Assembly (NCBI RefSeq): GCF_000190575.1
Contig: NC_015164.1
Location: forward strand, 2,620,001-2,684,000
Reading direction: 5' to 3'
Source: Phocaeicola salanitronis DSM 18170
GTDB lineage: Bacteria > Bacteroidota > Bacteroidia > Bacteroidales > Bacteroidaceae
Length of the DNA: 64,000 bases
Shown here piece by piece: positions 28,022-37,733 of the stretch. The position numbers and the translations under genes were made by a program. Position 1 is the stretch's first letter. Each line of letters opens with the position of its first letter. The notes under the pieces are model-generated. The model was not told the DNA's origin. It did not search any database and was given only the letters and a program-made list of their open reading frames with translations.

Positions 28022-28501
28022 AAAGCCTCTTGTTCGTTTACATTCACGAGGGTAAATATAAACAAAAGTACACACATAAGCAAACATGTGCATAAAGATA
28101 TTGTCAAAATACCGACAACCTGCCAATCCCTTTCCGTACAAGATTATGCACACCCGAGAAAGCAAGCGGTCGTTTCAGGAGTTTCATCTGCAAATAACTA
28201 TAGTTTCAACAGGATAAAACTATAGTTTCCCCCTGTTAAAACTTCCTGAAACTATAGCCGCCTTATGCAACGCATGCATCCGGAACACGCATAAGAAGCG
28301 CATTTATCCACCCATTCCACTTGATGTTATCCACAACCTATAAACACCTACGAGGCAGTTTCAACAAACTTTTCAACCGTTTATTCACCGCTTATCAACA
28401 AAATCCTTAGCGGATAGAAGCGCTTGTCTCCTATTTTTTGTATCTTTGCGCAGCCTATAATAATATAAGGTGTAAAATCAAAATCACAACACAATATCAC
28501 C
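28022..28501. other. Intergenic region upstream of leuS with folded element and DnaA-box-like sequences
   Basis: No gene is visible. At 28171-28257 a compound inverted repeat occurs: GTTTCAGGAGTTT with AAACTTCCTGAAAC as outer arms, CAACAGG with CCCTGTT inside, and three copies of an ACTATAG core. At 28304-28400 four DnaA-box-like nonamers lie in the same orientation: TTATCCACC (28304), TTATCCACA (28327, the exact consensus), TTATTCACC (28381) and TTATCAACA (28392). A TATCTTTG -7 box at 28441-28448 probably starts the leuS transcript. Confidence 0.5.
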
Positions 28502-31336
28502 ATGGAATATAATTTCAGAGAGATCGAAAAGAAATGGCAACAGAAGTGGGTGGAACAGAAAACCTACCAGGTTACCGAAGACGAATCGAAACAGAAGTTC
28601 TACGTGCTGAACATGTTCCCTTATCCTTCGGGAGCGGGACTTCACGTAGGCCATCCGCTGGGATACATCGCCAGCGACATTTATGCCAGATACAAACGCC
28701 TGCAAGGCTTCAACGTGCTGAACCCGATGGGATATGACGCCTACGGGCTTCCGGCGGAACAATACGCCATCCAGACCGGGCAGCATCCTGCCATCACAAC
28801 CCAGAACAATATCAACCGCTACCGCGAGCAGCTGGACAAGATAGGATTCTCGTTCGACTGGGACCGCGAAGTGCGTACCTGCGACCCTAAGTATTACCAC
28901 TGGACGCAATGGGCTTTCCAGAAAATGTTCAACAGCTTCTATTGCAACACCTGCGGCAAGGCACAACCCATCGAAAAACTGATAGAGCACTTCGAAAAGC
29001 AGGGTACCGAAGGGCTGGACGCAGCTTGCTCGGAAGAACTGAGCTTCAACGCCGACGAATGGAAGGCAATGAGCGAAAAGCAGCAACAGGAGACCTTGAT
29101 GAACTACCGCATCGCCTACCTGGGCGAAACCATGGTAAACTGGTGCCCGCAACTGGGTACGGTGCTGGCAAACGATGAAGTGGTAGACGGTGTAAGCGAA
29201 CGCGGAGGCTATCCCGTAGTGCAGAAGAAGATGCGCCAGTGGTGCTTGCGTGTGTCGGCATACGCAGGACGCTTGCTTGACGGACTGGACCACATCGACT
29301 GGACCGACTCTTTGAAAGAAACCCAACGCAACTGGATAGGCCGTTCGGAAGGTACGGAAGTGCGGTTCAAGGTGAAAGACCGTGACCTCGAATTTACCAT
29401 CTTCACCACCCGTGCCGATACGATGTTCGGCGTGACCTTCATGGTACTGGCTCCCGAAAGCGAACTGGTTCCGCAAGTCACTACCGACGGACAGCGTGCC
29501 GAAGTGGAAGCTTATCTGGACCGTACCAAGAAACGTACCGAACGCGAACGCATCGCCGACCGCCGTGTGACGGGTGTATTCAGCGGCTCGTATGCCATCA
29601 ATCCTTTCACGGGCGATGCCGTACCTATCTGGATAAGCGACTATGTATTGGCTGGCTACGGAACCGGAGCCATTATGGCGGTACCGGCACACGATAGCCG
29701 CGACTATGCTTTTGCCAAGCATTTCAACCTCCCCATCGTTCCGCTGGTAGAAGGATGTGACGTAAGCGAAGAAAGCTTCGATGCCAAGGAAGGTATTGTA
29801 TGCAATTCGCCGAAAGCCGGTGTGACGCCTTATTGCGACTTGAACCTGAACGGCCTGACCATTAAGGAAGCCATCGCCGCTACCAAAGAATATGTGAAAG
29901 CACACCACTTGGGACGTGTAAAGGTGAACTACCGCCTGCGCGACGCTATCTTCTCGCGCCAGCGTTATTGGGGCGAACCGTTCCCGGTATATTACAAGGA
30001 CGGCATGCCTTACATGATTGACGAAAACAAGCTTCCGCTGGAATTGCCCGAAGTCGACAAGTTCTTGCCTACCGAAACTGGCGAGCCTCCATTGGGACAC
30101 GCTACAAAATGGGCCTGGGATGTAGAGAAAGGCGAAGTGGTAGAGAATACGAAGATAGACAACGTGCATGTATTCCCGCTCGAACTGAATACCATGCCGG
30201 GCTTTGCCGGTTCGAGTGCCTATTACCTGCGCTACATGGACCCGCACAACGATAAAGCACTGGTATCGGAAAAGGCAGACCGTTACTGGCAGAACGTAGA
30301 CCTCTACGTAGGCGGTACCGAACATGCTACGGGGCACCTTATCTATTCCCGCTTCTGGAACAAGTTCCTGTTCGACCTCGGCGTAAGTGTCAAGGAAGAA
30401 CCGTTCCAGAAACTGGTGAACCAAGGCATGATTCAGGGACGGAGCAACTTCGTATACCGCATCAAGGATACCAACACCTTCGTCTCTCTCGGTCTGAAAG
30501 ACCAATACGACGTGACACCTTTACACGTAGACGTGAACATCGTGACCAATGACGTGCTCGACATCGAAGCCTTCAAGAACTGGCGTCCCGAATATCACGA
30601 TGCCGAATTCATCCTCGAAGACGGCAAGTACATCTGCGGCTGGGCGGTAGAGAAGATGAGCAAGTCGATGTACAACGTGGTGAACCCCGACATGATTGTC
30701 GAGAAATACGGAGCCGACACCCTGCGTATGTACGAAATGTTCCTGGGTCCGGTAGAGCAGTCGAAACCTTGGGACACGAACGGCATCGACGGTGTGCACC
30801 GCTTCCTGAAGAAACTCTGGAACCTGTTCTACGGGCGTCAGGGCGAGTTCCTGCCTACGGAAAGCGAAGCTACGAAAGAAGAACTGAAGTCTATCCATAA
30901 ACTGATAAAGAAAGTTACGGGCGACATCGAGGTCTTCTCATACAATACCTCTATCAGTGCCTTCATGATTTGTGTCAATGAACTGACCGCGCTGAAGAGC
31001 CGCAACAAGGCAGTGCTGACCGACCTCGTTATCCTGCTTGCTCCCTTCGCGCCTCACCTTGCCGAAGAGCTCTGGGAAGCGTTGGGACACGGCACCACCG
31101 TATGCGATGCCCAATGGCCTGCATGGAACGAAGACTACCTGAAGGAAGACACGGTGAAATATACCATCTCTTTCAACGGGAAAGCACGTTTCACCATGGA
31201 ATTCCCTGCGGATGCCGACAACGACACCATACAGGCAGCGGTAATGGCGGAAGAGCAGTCTCAGAAATGGATTGAAGGCAAGACTCCGAAGAAGGTCATC
31301 ATCGTGCCGAAGAAAATCGTAAACATCGTGTTATAA
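28502..31336 (+). CDS. leuS: Leucyl-tRNA synthetase
   Basis: A 944-residue class I synthetase charging tRNA-Leu with leucine. The HIGH-equivalent HVGHPLGY lies near residue 46, the editing CP1 domain spans about 230-430 (with the conserved [14 protein letters not shown] near 300), and KMSKS occurs in [14 protein letters not shown] near 718. The C-terminal anticodon-binding domain carries [18 protein letters not shown] near 845. Length is in the upper range usual for Bacteroidetes LeuRS. It is followed by yitT-like and rdgB genes on the same strand, an order common in this group, though a dispersed palindrome separates leuS from yitT. Confidence 0.98.
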   Translation: MEYNFREIEKKWQQKWVEQKTYQVTEDESKQKFYVLNMFPYPSGAGLHVGHPLGYIASDIYARYKRLQGFNVLNPMGYDAYGLPAEQYAIQTGQHPAITTQNNINRYREQLDKIGFSFDWDREVRTCDPKYYHWTQWAFQKMFNSFYCNTCGKAQPIEKLIEHFEKQGTEGLDAACSEELSFNADEWKAMSEKQQQETLMNYRIAYLGETMVNWCPQLGTVLANDEVVDGVSERGGYPVVQKKMRQWCLRVSAYAGRLLDGLDHIDWTDSLKETQRNWIGRSEGTEVRFKVKDRDLEFTIFTTRADTMFGVTFMVLAPESELVPQVTTDGQRAEVEAYLDRTKKRTERERIADRRVTGVFSGSYAINPFTGDAVPIWISDYVLAGYGTGAIMAVPAHDSRDYAFAKHFNLPIVPLVEGCDVSEESFDAKEGIVCNSPKAGVTPYCDLNLNGLTIKEAIAATKEYVKAHHLGRVKVNYRLRDAIFSRQRYWGEPFPVYYKDGMPYMIDENKLPLELPEVDKFLPTETGEPPLGHATKWAWDVEKGEVVENTKIDNVHVFPLELNTMPGFAGSSAYYLRYMDPHNDKALVSEKADRYWQNVDLYVGGTEHATGHLIYSRFWNKFLFDLGVSVKEEPFQKLVNQGMIQGRSNFVYRIKDTNTFVSLGLKDQYDVTPLHVDVNIVTNDVLDIEAFKNWRPEYHDAEFILEDGKYICGWAVEKMSKSMYNVVNPDMIVEKYGADTLRMYEMFLGPVEQSKPWDTNGIDGVHRFLKKLWNLFYGRQGEFLPTESEATKEELKSIHKLIKKVTGDIEVFSYNTSISAFMICVNELTALKSRNKAVLTDLVILLAPFAPHLAEELWEALGHGTTVCDAQWPAWNEDYLKEDTVKYTISFNGKARFTMEFPADADNDTIQAAVMAEEQSQKWIEGKTPKKVIIVPKKIVNIVL

Positions 31337-31343
31337 ATAAAAG

Positions 31344-31417
31344 AAACGCAGATTAACGCAGATTTTCGCAGATTAAAAATAAAAAAAATCTGCGTCAATC
31401 CGCGTTAATCTGCGTTT
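31344..31417. repeat. Dispersed palindrome, CGCAGATT family
   Basis: The arms AAACGCAGATTAACGCAGAT (from 31344 to 31374) and their near-perfect complement (31387-31417) are separated by an A-rich loop of 12 nt. It lies 8 nt after the leuS stop and just before the yitT-like gene, so it may form a hairpin in the transcript. Confidence 0.85.
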
Positions 31418-31430
31418 AAACCAATTATCT

Positions 31431-32327
31431 ATGGAGTTAGCATTAATCAAGAAGATAAGCCGCGAGTCGAAAGATTACCTTGCCATTACTTTCGGGCTGG
31501 TACTCTACGCGCTGGGCTGGGCGATGTTCCTGCTCCCCTACCAGATTACGACGGGAGGCGTGACGGGTATCTCCGCCATTATCTATTACGCCACAGGAGT
31601 AGAGATACAAGTATCCTACTTCATTATCAATGCCATATTCTTAGGCTTTGCCCTGAAAATACTGGGACCGAAGTTCAGTGTAAAGACCGTATATGCCATC
31701 TTTATGCTGACCTTCCTGCTCTGGCTCTTCCAGTGGCTGCTGAAAGACGATGCCGGACACCTGCCCCAACTCCTCGGACCGGGACAAGACTTCATGGCGT
31801 GCGTCATCGGAGCCGGCATGCTTGGATTCGGTATCGGCATCGTGTTCTGCAACAACGGAAGCACGGGCGGCACCGACATCATCGCCTGGATTATCAATAA
31901 GTACAAGGACGTGACGCTGGGACGCATGATGATGTACTGCGACATCGTCATCATCTCGTCGTGCTATTTCATCTTCCACGACTGGCGCCGCGTGCTCTTC
32001 GGCTTCTGCGTGCTCTTCATCATGAGCATCGTGATTGATTATGTCATCAACAGCGCACGCCAGTCGGTGCAGTTCCTCATCTTCTCGCGCAAGTACGAAG
32101 AGATAGCCGAAGGCATCTCCACCCGGATAGACCGCGGTGTCACCCTGCTTGACGGGCAAGGATGGTACAGCAAACAGAATATCAAGGTAGTAGTGGTACT
32201 GGCAAAAAAGACCCAGTCGCTCGACATCTTCCGCCTCGTGAAAGACATCGACCCCAACGCTTTCATCTCGCAAAGCAACGTCGTAGGCGTATACGGAGAA
32301 GGATTCGACAAGCTGAAAGTGAAATGA
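31431..32327 (+). CDS. YitT family membrane protein (DUF161/DUF2179)
   Basis: A 298-residue protein with about five transmembrane helices (residues about 15-205; includes GWAMFLLPYQITTGGVTGIS and CNNGSTGGTDIIAW, the glycine-rich motifs of DUF161) and a C-terminal soluble DUF2179 domain (about 215-290). The biochemical role of the family is not established; transport has been proposed. It lies between leuS and rdgB on the same strand. Confidence 0.92.
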   Translation: MELALIKKISRESKDYLAITFGLVLYALGWAMFLLPYQITTGGVTGISAIIYYATGVEIQVSYFIINAIFLGFALKILGPKFSVKTVYAIFMLTFLLWLFQWLLKDDAGHLPQLLGPGQDFMACVIGAGMLGFGIGIVFCNNGSTGGTDIIAWIINKYKDVTLGRMMMYCDIVIISSCYFIFHDWRRVLFGFCVLFIMSIVIDYVINSARQSVQFLIFSRKYEEIAEGISTRIDRGVTLLDGQGWYSKQNIKVVVVLAKKTQSLDIFRLVKDIDPNAFISQSNVVGVYGEGFDKLKVK

Positions 32328-32342
32328 ATTTTATAAAAAGAC

Positions 32343-32410
32343 GAACACAGAGACACGGAGACACAGAGAAAATAAATAAAAAAACTCCGTGTCTTTGTGT
32401 CTCTGTGTTC
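32343..32410. repeat. Dispersed palindrome, ACACAGAGACAC family
   Basis: GAACACAGAGACACGGAG (from 32343) and CTCCGTGTCTTTGTGTCTCT (32385 onward, ending GTGTTC at 32410) form an imperfect hairpin in the gap between the yitT-like gene and rdgB. Confidence 0.75.
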
Positions 32411-32431
32411 ATTTAAATTTCCATCAACGCA

Positions 32432-33019
32432 ATGAAAAAGAAACTCGTTTTTGCAACCAACAACGCGCATAAGCTCGAAGAGATACGCGCCATCCTCGGC
32501 GACAAACTGGAGATATTGAGCCTGAACGACATCAATTGTCACGCCGATATTCCTGAAACCGCCGATACCCTCGAAGGAAACGCCCGCCTGAAAGCCGGAT
32601 ACATCTACCAGAACTACGGCATGGATTGCTTTGCCGACGATACGGGACTGGAAGTGGAAGCCCTCGGCGGCGCACCGGGCATCTACTCGGCACGCTATGC
32701 CGGAGGCGAAGGACATGACTCGGAAGCCAACATGCGCAAATTGCTTTCCGAAATGGAAGGAAAGGAAAACCGCCGTGCCCGCTTCCGCACCGCCATCTGC
32801 CTCATCGAAAACGGCAAGGAGCATCTGTTCGAAGGCATCGTGCAGGGCAACATCATCGAAGCACGCCGCGGCACCGCAGGCTTCGGCTACGACCCCGTCT
32901 TCCAGCCCGAAGGCTATGCCGAGACATTTGCCGAAATGGGAAACGAAGAAAAGAATAAAATCAGCCACCGTGCCCGTGCCGTGCAGCAGCTGGTGGAATA
33001 CTTACGCTCTGAAAACTAA
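32432..33019 (+). CDS. rdgB: Non-canonical purine NTP pyrophosphatase (RdgB/HAM1)
   Basis: A 195-residue cytoplasmic enzyme that hydrolyses dITP, ITP and XTP to the monophosphates, keeping deaminated purines out of DNA. Visible motifs are [12 protein letters not shown] at the start, [24 protein letters not shown] near 68-90, [10 protein letters not shown] near 118 and the purine-recognition [12 protein letters not shown] near 150. Length and order are normal. A 41-bp tandem array begins about 18 nt after the stop codon. Confidence 0.97.
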   Translation: MKKKLVFATNNAHKLEEIRAILGDKLEILSLNDINCHADIPETADTLEGNARLKAGYIYQNYGMDCFADDTGLEVEALGGAPGIYSARYAGGEGHDSEANMRKLLSEMEGKENRRARFRTAICLIENGKEHLFEGIVQGNIIEARRGTAGFGYDPVFQPEGYAETFAEMGNEEKNKISHRARAVQQLVEYLRSEN

Positions 33020-33036
33020 AATGCGGCACCGATGTA

Positions 33037-33440
33037 GGCAGGAAATCGCAATGTGCGAAAACCTCCTGCAACATGCAGCAAGGAATCGGAGGCCTACGAA
33101 AACCTCCTGCAGCGTGCAGCAAGGAATCGCAAGCCTGCGAAAGCTTCCTGCAGCGTGCAGCGAGGAATCGCAAGCCTGCGAAAGCTTCCTGCAGCGTGCA
33201 GCAAGGAATCGCAAGCCTACGAAAGCTTCCTGCAGCGTGCAGCGAGAAATCGCAAGCCTGCGAAAGCTTCCTGCAACGTGCAGCAAGGAATCGCAAGCCT
33301 ACGAAAGCTTCCTGCAGCGTGCAGCAAGGAATCGCAAGCCTGCGAAAGTTTCCTGCAGCGTGCAGCAAGGAATCGCAAGCCTGCGAAAGCTTCCTGCAGC
33401 GTGCAGCGGGAAATTGCAAGCCTGCGAAAACTTCCTGCAG
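33037..33440. repeat. 41-bp tandem repeat array (nine full copies plus partial ends)
   Basis: Units begin at 33062, 33103, 33144, 33185, 33226, 33267, 33308, 33349 and 33390, exactly 41 bp apart, with a partial copy before (from about 33037) and one after (33431-33440). The unit reads CTTCCTGCAGCGTGCAGC at its start and AATCGCAAGCCTGCGAAAG at its end. Each unit contains the palindrome CTGCA-GCG-TGCAG and an outer TTCC/GGAA pairing. Copies differ at a few positions, mainly A/G changes. Because 41 is not a multiple of three and the unit has no stop in any phase, all six frames stay open; the long ORFs here are therefore not evidence of coding. Confidence 0.95.
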
Positions 33441-33444
33441 TCTC

Positions 33445-33537
33445 GTCACGCCGGATTTGCAATCCGCATCATAAACAAACGGAATCGGATTTTTAATCCG
33501 ATTCTTTCATTACGCCGGATTACAAATCCGGCGTAAT
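33445..33537. repeat. Cluster of GGATTTGTAATCC palindromes (second copy)
   Basis: Three hairpins follow the tandem array: CCGGATTTGCAATCCG, AATCGGATTTTTAATCCGATT and CGCCGGATTACAAATCCGGCG. The outer elements (GTCACGCCGG and CCGGCGTAAT) can pair with each other. Same family as 17917-18045. Confidence 0.8.
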
Positions 33538-33696
33538 ATAAACCCAATTACCAGTCCAGATACTTGAAGTTTGAGGCATACGAAGAGTTGCCATAAAGAT
33601 ACGGCGCAAAATGAAGATATGCTTTACTTTGCCGTTTCAGATTATCTTCACTGGTAGTAGCGGTTATCTGGAATTGCCTATAAAGTATATCTTCGT

Positions 33697-33728
33697 TTTG
33701 GAAGCATATTAAAACATTTGTATTTTTG
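33697..33728 (+). promoter_or_regulatory. Promoter of the TPR regulator gene
   Basis: TTTG at 33697-33700, 20 nt, then TATTTTTG at 33721-33728. The predicted start near 33735 makes the ATG at 33752 the true start codon and excludes the GTG at 33728, which begins inside the -7 box. The stretch 33541-33696 between this promoter and the repeats shows nothing recognisable. Confidence 0.75.
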
Positions 33729-33751
33729 TGCACGGATTTGAAAAAATAGAT

Positions 33752-35509
33752 ATGAAGTGGCACAATCTTTTATACCTCTTTATCTTGGTCGGTTGGTTGA
33801 CGGCTTGCCATACCAACCCGCATACCGCACGCCTGTTACAGCAAGCTGATTCACTACTGAACGTACAACCGGACAGTGCCCAGATGCTGCTGCACACCTG
33901 GGCAGACAGCATGACCTGCCAACCCGAAGAGCTGCAGATGTATTACCGCTTGCTTTGCGTCAAAGCCGATGATAAAAACTACATTCCCCATACTTCGGAC
34001 AGCGTGATTCTTCCGATAGTCGCCTATTATAAAGACCAACGGAATAAAACCCGTCTGCCCGAAGCCCTCTACTATGCTGGACGGGTTTATAGCGACTTAG
34101 AAAATGCTCCGCGTGCGTTAGAATATTTCCAGCGTGCCATCCATGTAATGGAACGGGAAGAACTGACCGATTATAATCTGTCGAGCCGCATCTATAGCCA
34201 AATGGGCACGCTTTTCGTCTATCAAGAACTTTACGATGAAGCTTCCGAAATGTACCGCAAAGCCTATCAATATGATTTATTGCTAAAAGATAGCGCAAAC
34301 CTTGTCTTCGATTTGCGGGATATCGGACGGGGTTTCGCATCAACCGACCGACAGGATAGCGCAATCTATTATTACAACCGGGCGAGTGAAATGGCTTTGC
34401 TAATAAAAGATAGTACACTGCTTAGTATGGTTTCTTTAGAACTGGCAGGAACTTATATTGATTGGGATAAGTATTCACAAGGATATGAAAAACTACAAAT
34501 TGCACGATTAAAGCTTGATACACTTAGCATATCTGCATATTATACCGCCATGGCTCGCTATTATCACTTTACAAATCAGTTTGATTCCGCCGCATATTTT
34601 TACCAAAAGAAGCTCGGTTTGCCTTCATTCCTCCACAAAGCTGGAGCCTACGAAGGTTTAGCTGATATAGCCCGCCATCAAGGTGATATTATCAAAGCTT
34701 TAAATTATTACGAACAATACATGCTCTACGAAGACTCCTTGCAGCAAACCGTCCGCACGGAAGCCGTAGACAGAATACATGCGCTATATAACTATCAACA
34801 ATTCAAAAAAGAAAACGTATTTCTTAAGCGGCAAGCCTTCAAACAGAAGCGGCTTATCTTTGGAATAATTTTTTCTTTTTTATTTCTTTTATTAATAGGC
34901 ATTGTTTTTTGGCAAAAACACAAACGGAAAGAGCAAACTATCCTGCTCCAGCAAGAAAAGTTGAAAAGGCTGCAAGAGGAACAATTCAAATATAGCCAGG
35001 CACAAATTGTTGCCAATAAAGAGAAGATAGAAAAACTATCGGCTTTATTGCATAGCGCAGAACAAACGAATGATAAGCTACGTCAAAACTTGCTGCAAGC
35101 CCAAAAAGAATGGATAGAAAAAGCAAACGTACAAATCGAAGCCGCACAGATTGTCAAAGAATCATCGTTGGCGAACTTGCAACAAACCGAAATATGGAAA
35201 AAGCTGCACCAGCCTATGGATAAAAACGAAACCATCAAAATGACAGATACAGACTGGGCGGAATTAACCCAAGCCGTTGAAGAAACCTATCCTCATTTCG
35301 TTCAACGGCTGAATGAACTTTGTCCGCTTTCGCAAAAAGAGCTGCAAGTGTGCCTGCTGCTAAAAATCAATGTACCTTTAACTCTTATAGCAGACATTGT
35401 ATGCAGCTCGAAGCAAGGAATTTCTTCACTCCGAGAAAGGCTTTACAAAAAAATCTCTGGAGAAAAAGGAAAACCTAAAGACTGCGACAACTTCATAAGA
35501 AACCTCTAA
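33752..35509 (+). CDS. TPR lipoprotein/membrane regulator with C-terminal helix-turn-helix
   Basis: A 585-residue protein of a Bacteroidetes-specific architecture. An N-terminal lipobox-like stretch (WLTACHTN, cysteine near residue 18) is followed by TPR repeats (about 25-350, with EALYYAGRVYSDLENAPRAL and RIYSQMGTLFVYQELYDEA), a transmembrane helix at about 367-388, a coiled coil (about 390-480), and a C-terminal LuxR-like helix-turn-helix candidate (about 525-570, PLSQKELQVCLLLKINVPL, then IVCSSKQGISSLRERLYK). This suggests a membrane-anchored sensor that acts on transcription; direct DNA binding is inference. It probably controls the adjoining genes for a DUF3244 protein and two lipoproteins. 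Confidence 0.8.
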   Translation: MKWHNLLYLFILVGWLTACHTNPHTARLLQQADSLLNVQPDSAQMLLHTWADSMTCQPEELQMYYRLLCVKADDKNYIPHTSDSVILPIVAYYKDQRNKTRLPEALYYAGRVYSDLENAPRALEYFQRAIHVMEREELTDYNLSSRIYSQMGTLFVYQELYDEASEMYRKAYQYDLLLKDSANLVFDLRDIGRGFASTDRQDSAIYYYNRASEMALLIKDSTLLSMVSLELAGTYIDWDKYSQGYEKLQIARLKLDTLSISAYYTAMARYYHFTNQFDSAAYFYQKKLGLPSFLHKAGAYEGLADIARHQGDIIKALNYYEQYMLYEDSLQQTVRTEAVDRIHALYNYQQFKKENVFLKRQAFKQKRLIFGIIFSFLFLLLIGIVFWQKHKRKEQTILLQQEKLKRLQEEQFKYSQAQIVANKEKIEKLSALLHSAEQTNDKLRQNLLQAQKEWIEKANVQIEAAQIVKESSLANLQQTEIWKKLHQPMDKNETIKMTDTDWAELTQAVEETYPHFVQRLNELCPLSQKELQVCLLLKINVPLTLIADIVCSSKQGISSLRERLYKKISGEKGKPKDCDNFIRNL

Positions 35510-35538
35510 TTTCATTATTAACAAGACGTTATAAGCAA

Positions 35539-35578
35539 TACGCAAAAATACGCATTCTACTTGCGTACTTTTTGCGTA
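35539..35578. promoter_or_regulatory. Inverted repeat between the TPR regulator and DUF3244 genes
   Basis: TACGCAAAAATACGCA (35539-35554) and TGCGTACTTTTTGCGTA (35562-35578) are complementary except for one extra base, with a 7-nt loop. It lies 30 nt after the regulator stop and 5 nt before the -33 region of the next promoter, so it could be a terminator or an operator. Confidence 0.55.
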
Positions 35579-35582
35579 CTGA

Positions 35583-35618
35583 TTTTTGCTGCCCTTTCCT
35601 ATCTCCTCCATACCTTTG
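35583..35618 (+). promoter_or_regulatory. Promoter of the DUF3244 gene
   Basis: TTTTTG at 35583-35588 and TACCTTTG at 35611-35618, spacing 22 nt (slightly long). The leader to the ATG at 35650 is about 25 nt. Confidence 0.6.
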
Positions 35619-35649
35619 CGTCATCGAAAAACTTAAAAACTAAAAGAAA

Positions 35650-36039
35650 ATGAAACACATTTTTATTACATTACTAATGTTATTTATGCCTGTATTAACA
35701 ACAATCGTTTTCGCTAATAAAAAGATAGAAATGGAGAAAATGATTATTTTAAAAACTCATTATCACGACTCAGAAAGAGAATCAAGAGACAAACGTACCA
35801 TTACATTCATTCCTATTAAAGCATCATATGACAATACGGATATTTATCTCAAATCTTGGATACAAATAGAAAACGCTACTATCCGGATAAAAGATAAACG
35901 GGAAAATATAATGTATGAGCTATGTACTACCCTATCCGCCAACGAAGAATTTTCTCTTCCTATTCATTTAGGCAAAGGAATCTATACGTTGGAAATAGTG
36001 AACGGAAACACCTGTTATTATGGAGATTTCGAAATCTAA
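35650..36039 (+). CDS. DUF3244-like small secreted protein
   Basis: A 129-residue protein with a signal peptide (about 1-23) and a compact beta-rich domain (about 50-129, ending GIYTLEIVNGNTCYYGDFEI) like the DUF3244 family. The terminal pattern 'ytlei..g...y.G.f' is typical of this immunoglobulin-like fold. Such proteins often occur next to TPR/HTH membrane regulators in Bacteroides. The function is unknown. It is followed 36 nt later by a large lipoprotein gene in the same direction and is probably in one transcript with it. Low GC compared with the housekeeping genes around. Confidence 0.75.
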   Translation: MKHIFITLLMLFMPVLTTIVFANKKIEMEKMIILKTHYHDSERESRDKRTITFIPIKASYDNTDIYLKSWIQIENATIRIKDKRENIMYELCTTLSANEEFSLPIHLGKGIYTLEIVNGNTCYYGDFEI

Positions 36040-36075
36040 TATAAAGGTAAAAGTTTAATTTAAATTGATTTACGT

Positions 36076-37722
36076 ATGAAAAAACTAAATGTTATGTTGA
36101 CATTGTTGTTGGCAACAGCATGTGCTTGTACCGACAATCTATCAGAAGATGTCGCTCCCTACAATGAACAACCGCTTTCGCGCTCAATGAATGCGACTTT
36201 AACTACTGAAGAAGCTCAACAGCAATTCGCTGAAATCTTATCGAAAGCCGTTTACGACCATGTAGAGCTTCGTAATTTCCTTAAAGCACAAGCCTTAAAA
36301 CAGTTCGACAACGACTACGATGTGTTCTATCCGTTGGTAAAAGACGAACAAGTGGGCGATTTAGGAACATTTCGTGAGGTTTTGCTTGGCTATATTCCCG
36401 AAGCCGACTTATGTACTATCGAAGCCGCACTTCCGCTTCTGAACATCTACGTGCCTAATCTGTCGCTCTTCGTTGATGTAACTCCCGAAAATTGGGACAC
36501 AACCGACCAAGATGTACCCGTAGCCGTCAAAAATCAAGACGAACCCAACACACTCATGTACCTGAATGGAGAGTTTGTAGACAAAATGGCTGGTGATGAA
36601 ATCCCCGATTTCCATTTTCTTTATATAAAGAATAACGAACGGGTAAGAAAGACCCGCTCCAGAAACATCAACGGCATGAACGGATACGAGTTTATAAGCG
36701 AAGTGTTCGACGGCACACGTTCTAAACCACAAGTAACATCGTGTGCCGTACAATCACGTGCTACCAGCTCGGCATACGATATCGACTGGGTTCCGGCAAG
36801 CAAGATAGATCCGGTAGTTATTACGGCATGGAAAACCATGAAAAATAATCCTTCTCTGCAACGAGACAACATTTATTACGGCATGACGCCAACCAAAACA
36901 GAAGGGACGTTAAATAGGACTATAGACGAGTATATCTACCGCTTCCAAATAGACCCGGCAGCTTACTACTCTATTGCAGACCAAAAAGGAACGGGAGATA
37001 AAAAAGACGACCCGATGATAAAAGATGAAACACTGGAAAAAAAAGGTGGATATTATTCTGATGAAGAAACAATAAGCAGATTATGGACAGAAGGAAATTT
37101 TGAATTTTGCATTCAAGTCTTCACAGGAACAAACAATATAAAAGAACTGACCCCAAGTGAATACGTTTTTAATATCAAGCCTCAAGAATTATTTAATATT
37201 GTCATCACCAAATGGCGGAAACACCGCACATGGTTTAGAAAAGCCAAATATTATTGTAAAATAGAACCAGATAAACTGGAACGAAAATGGGTTTATCCTC
37301 GTGAATTAAAATATGCACATGATAACCGACTTCCTAAATGGGACATAAGCACTCAGTCGTTGGAAAGATTTGTTACTATTTTCGAGTTCGATGAAGATGA
37401 AACGTATGAAATGACTCAAAGTAAAGTAACTACTTATACGCACAATTTTAAAACAAGTGTCGAAGGAAATGTAGGAAATAACAAATGGGGTGCAAAAGTA
37501 GGATTAGGTTATGATTCTACTACATCCACACAAGTAGGTTCAACCATAAAAATATCAACAACTAAAGGCAGCGACCAATTGGGTACATTAACTTTTTATT
37601 TCTATGACAGTATTATCATAGAAGAAAATTCCAGCAAAGGTTATCGTCTCAAAAATGTAAGCAATGGAACTGTAACAATGACGTTAATGCCTATGACCGA
37701 AACTTTTTCACGTGGTAACTAA
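36076..37722 (+). CDS. Large lipoprotein of unknown function
   Basis: A 548-residue protein with a lipoprotein signal (CACTDN; the cysteine is near residue 16-18). I do not recognise a family. The N-terminal third is helical (about 40-130), a central segment is rich in charged and Asp/Lys residues (about 290-330, GTGDKKDDPMIKDETLEKKGG), and the C-terminal part (about 455-545) is dominated by Ser/Thr/Gly alternation (KVGLGYDSTTSTQVGSTIK, then ISTTKGSDQLGTLTFYFYDS). The last pattern looks like amphipathic beta hairpins and recalls beta-pore-forming proteins of the aerolysin/ETX type, but that is only a resemblance. It sits between a DUF3244 gene and a small lipoprotein gene. Confidence 0.7.
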   Translation: MKKLNVMLTLLLATACACTDNLSEDVAPYNEQPLSRSMNATLTTEEAQQQFAEILSKAVYDHVELRNFLKAQALKQFDNDYDVFYPLVKDEQVGDLGTFREVLLGYIPEADLCTIEAALPLLNIYVPNLSLFVDVTPENWDTTDQDVPVAVKNQDEPNTLMYLNGEFVDKMAGDEIPDFHFLYIKNNERVRKTRSRNINGMNGYEFISEVFDGTRSKPQVTSCAVQSRATSSAYDIDWVPASKIDPVVITAWKTMKNNPSLQRDNIYYGMTPTKTEGTLNRTIDEYIYRFQIDPAAYYSIADQKGTGDKKDDPMIKDETLEKKGGYYSDEETISRLWTEGNFEFCIQVFTGTNNIKELTPSEYVFNIKPQELFNIVITKWRKHRTWFRKAKYYCKIEPDKLERKWVYPRELKYAHDNRLPKWDISTQSLERFVTIFEFDEDETYEMTQSKVTTYTHNFKTSVEGNVGNNKWGAKVGLGYDSTTSTQVGSTIKISTTKGSDQLGTLTFYFYDSIIIEENSSKGYRLKNVSNGTVTMTLMPMTETFSRGN

Positions 37723-37733
37723 TTCTATTACAT

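Noticed and set aside
28304..28400. Replication origin upstream of leuS
   Set aside because: DnaA-box-like sequences are present, but the plus strand stays C-rich on both sides; the composition switch lies near 47.5-47.9 kb.
28484..30505. A 673-codon minus-strand ORF opposite leuS
   Set aside because: leuS is unambiguous on the plus strand; the antisense frame is open because of codon bias.
33037..33440. CRISPR array
   Set aside because: Units are contiguous 41-bp repeats without variable spacers, and no cas genes are near.
32631..33536. Long ORFs on both strands across the 41-bp array, up to 301 codons
   Set aside because: The 41-bp unit has no stop codon in any phase, so all six frames are open by construction; the longest also overlaps rdgB in another frame.
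33548..33763. A 71-codon minus-strand ORF between the repeats and the TPR regulator
   Set aside because: No recognisable domain or promoter, and it crosses the regulator's promoter.
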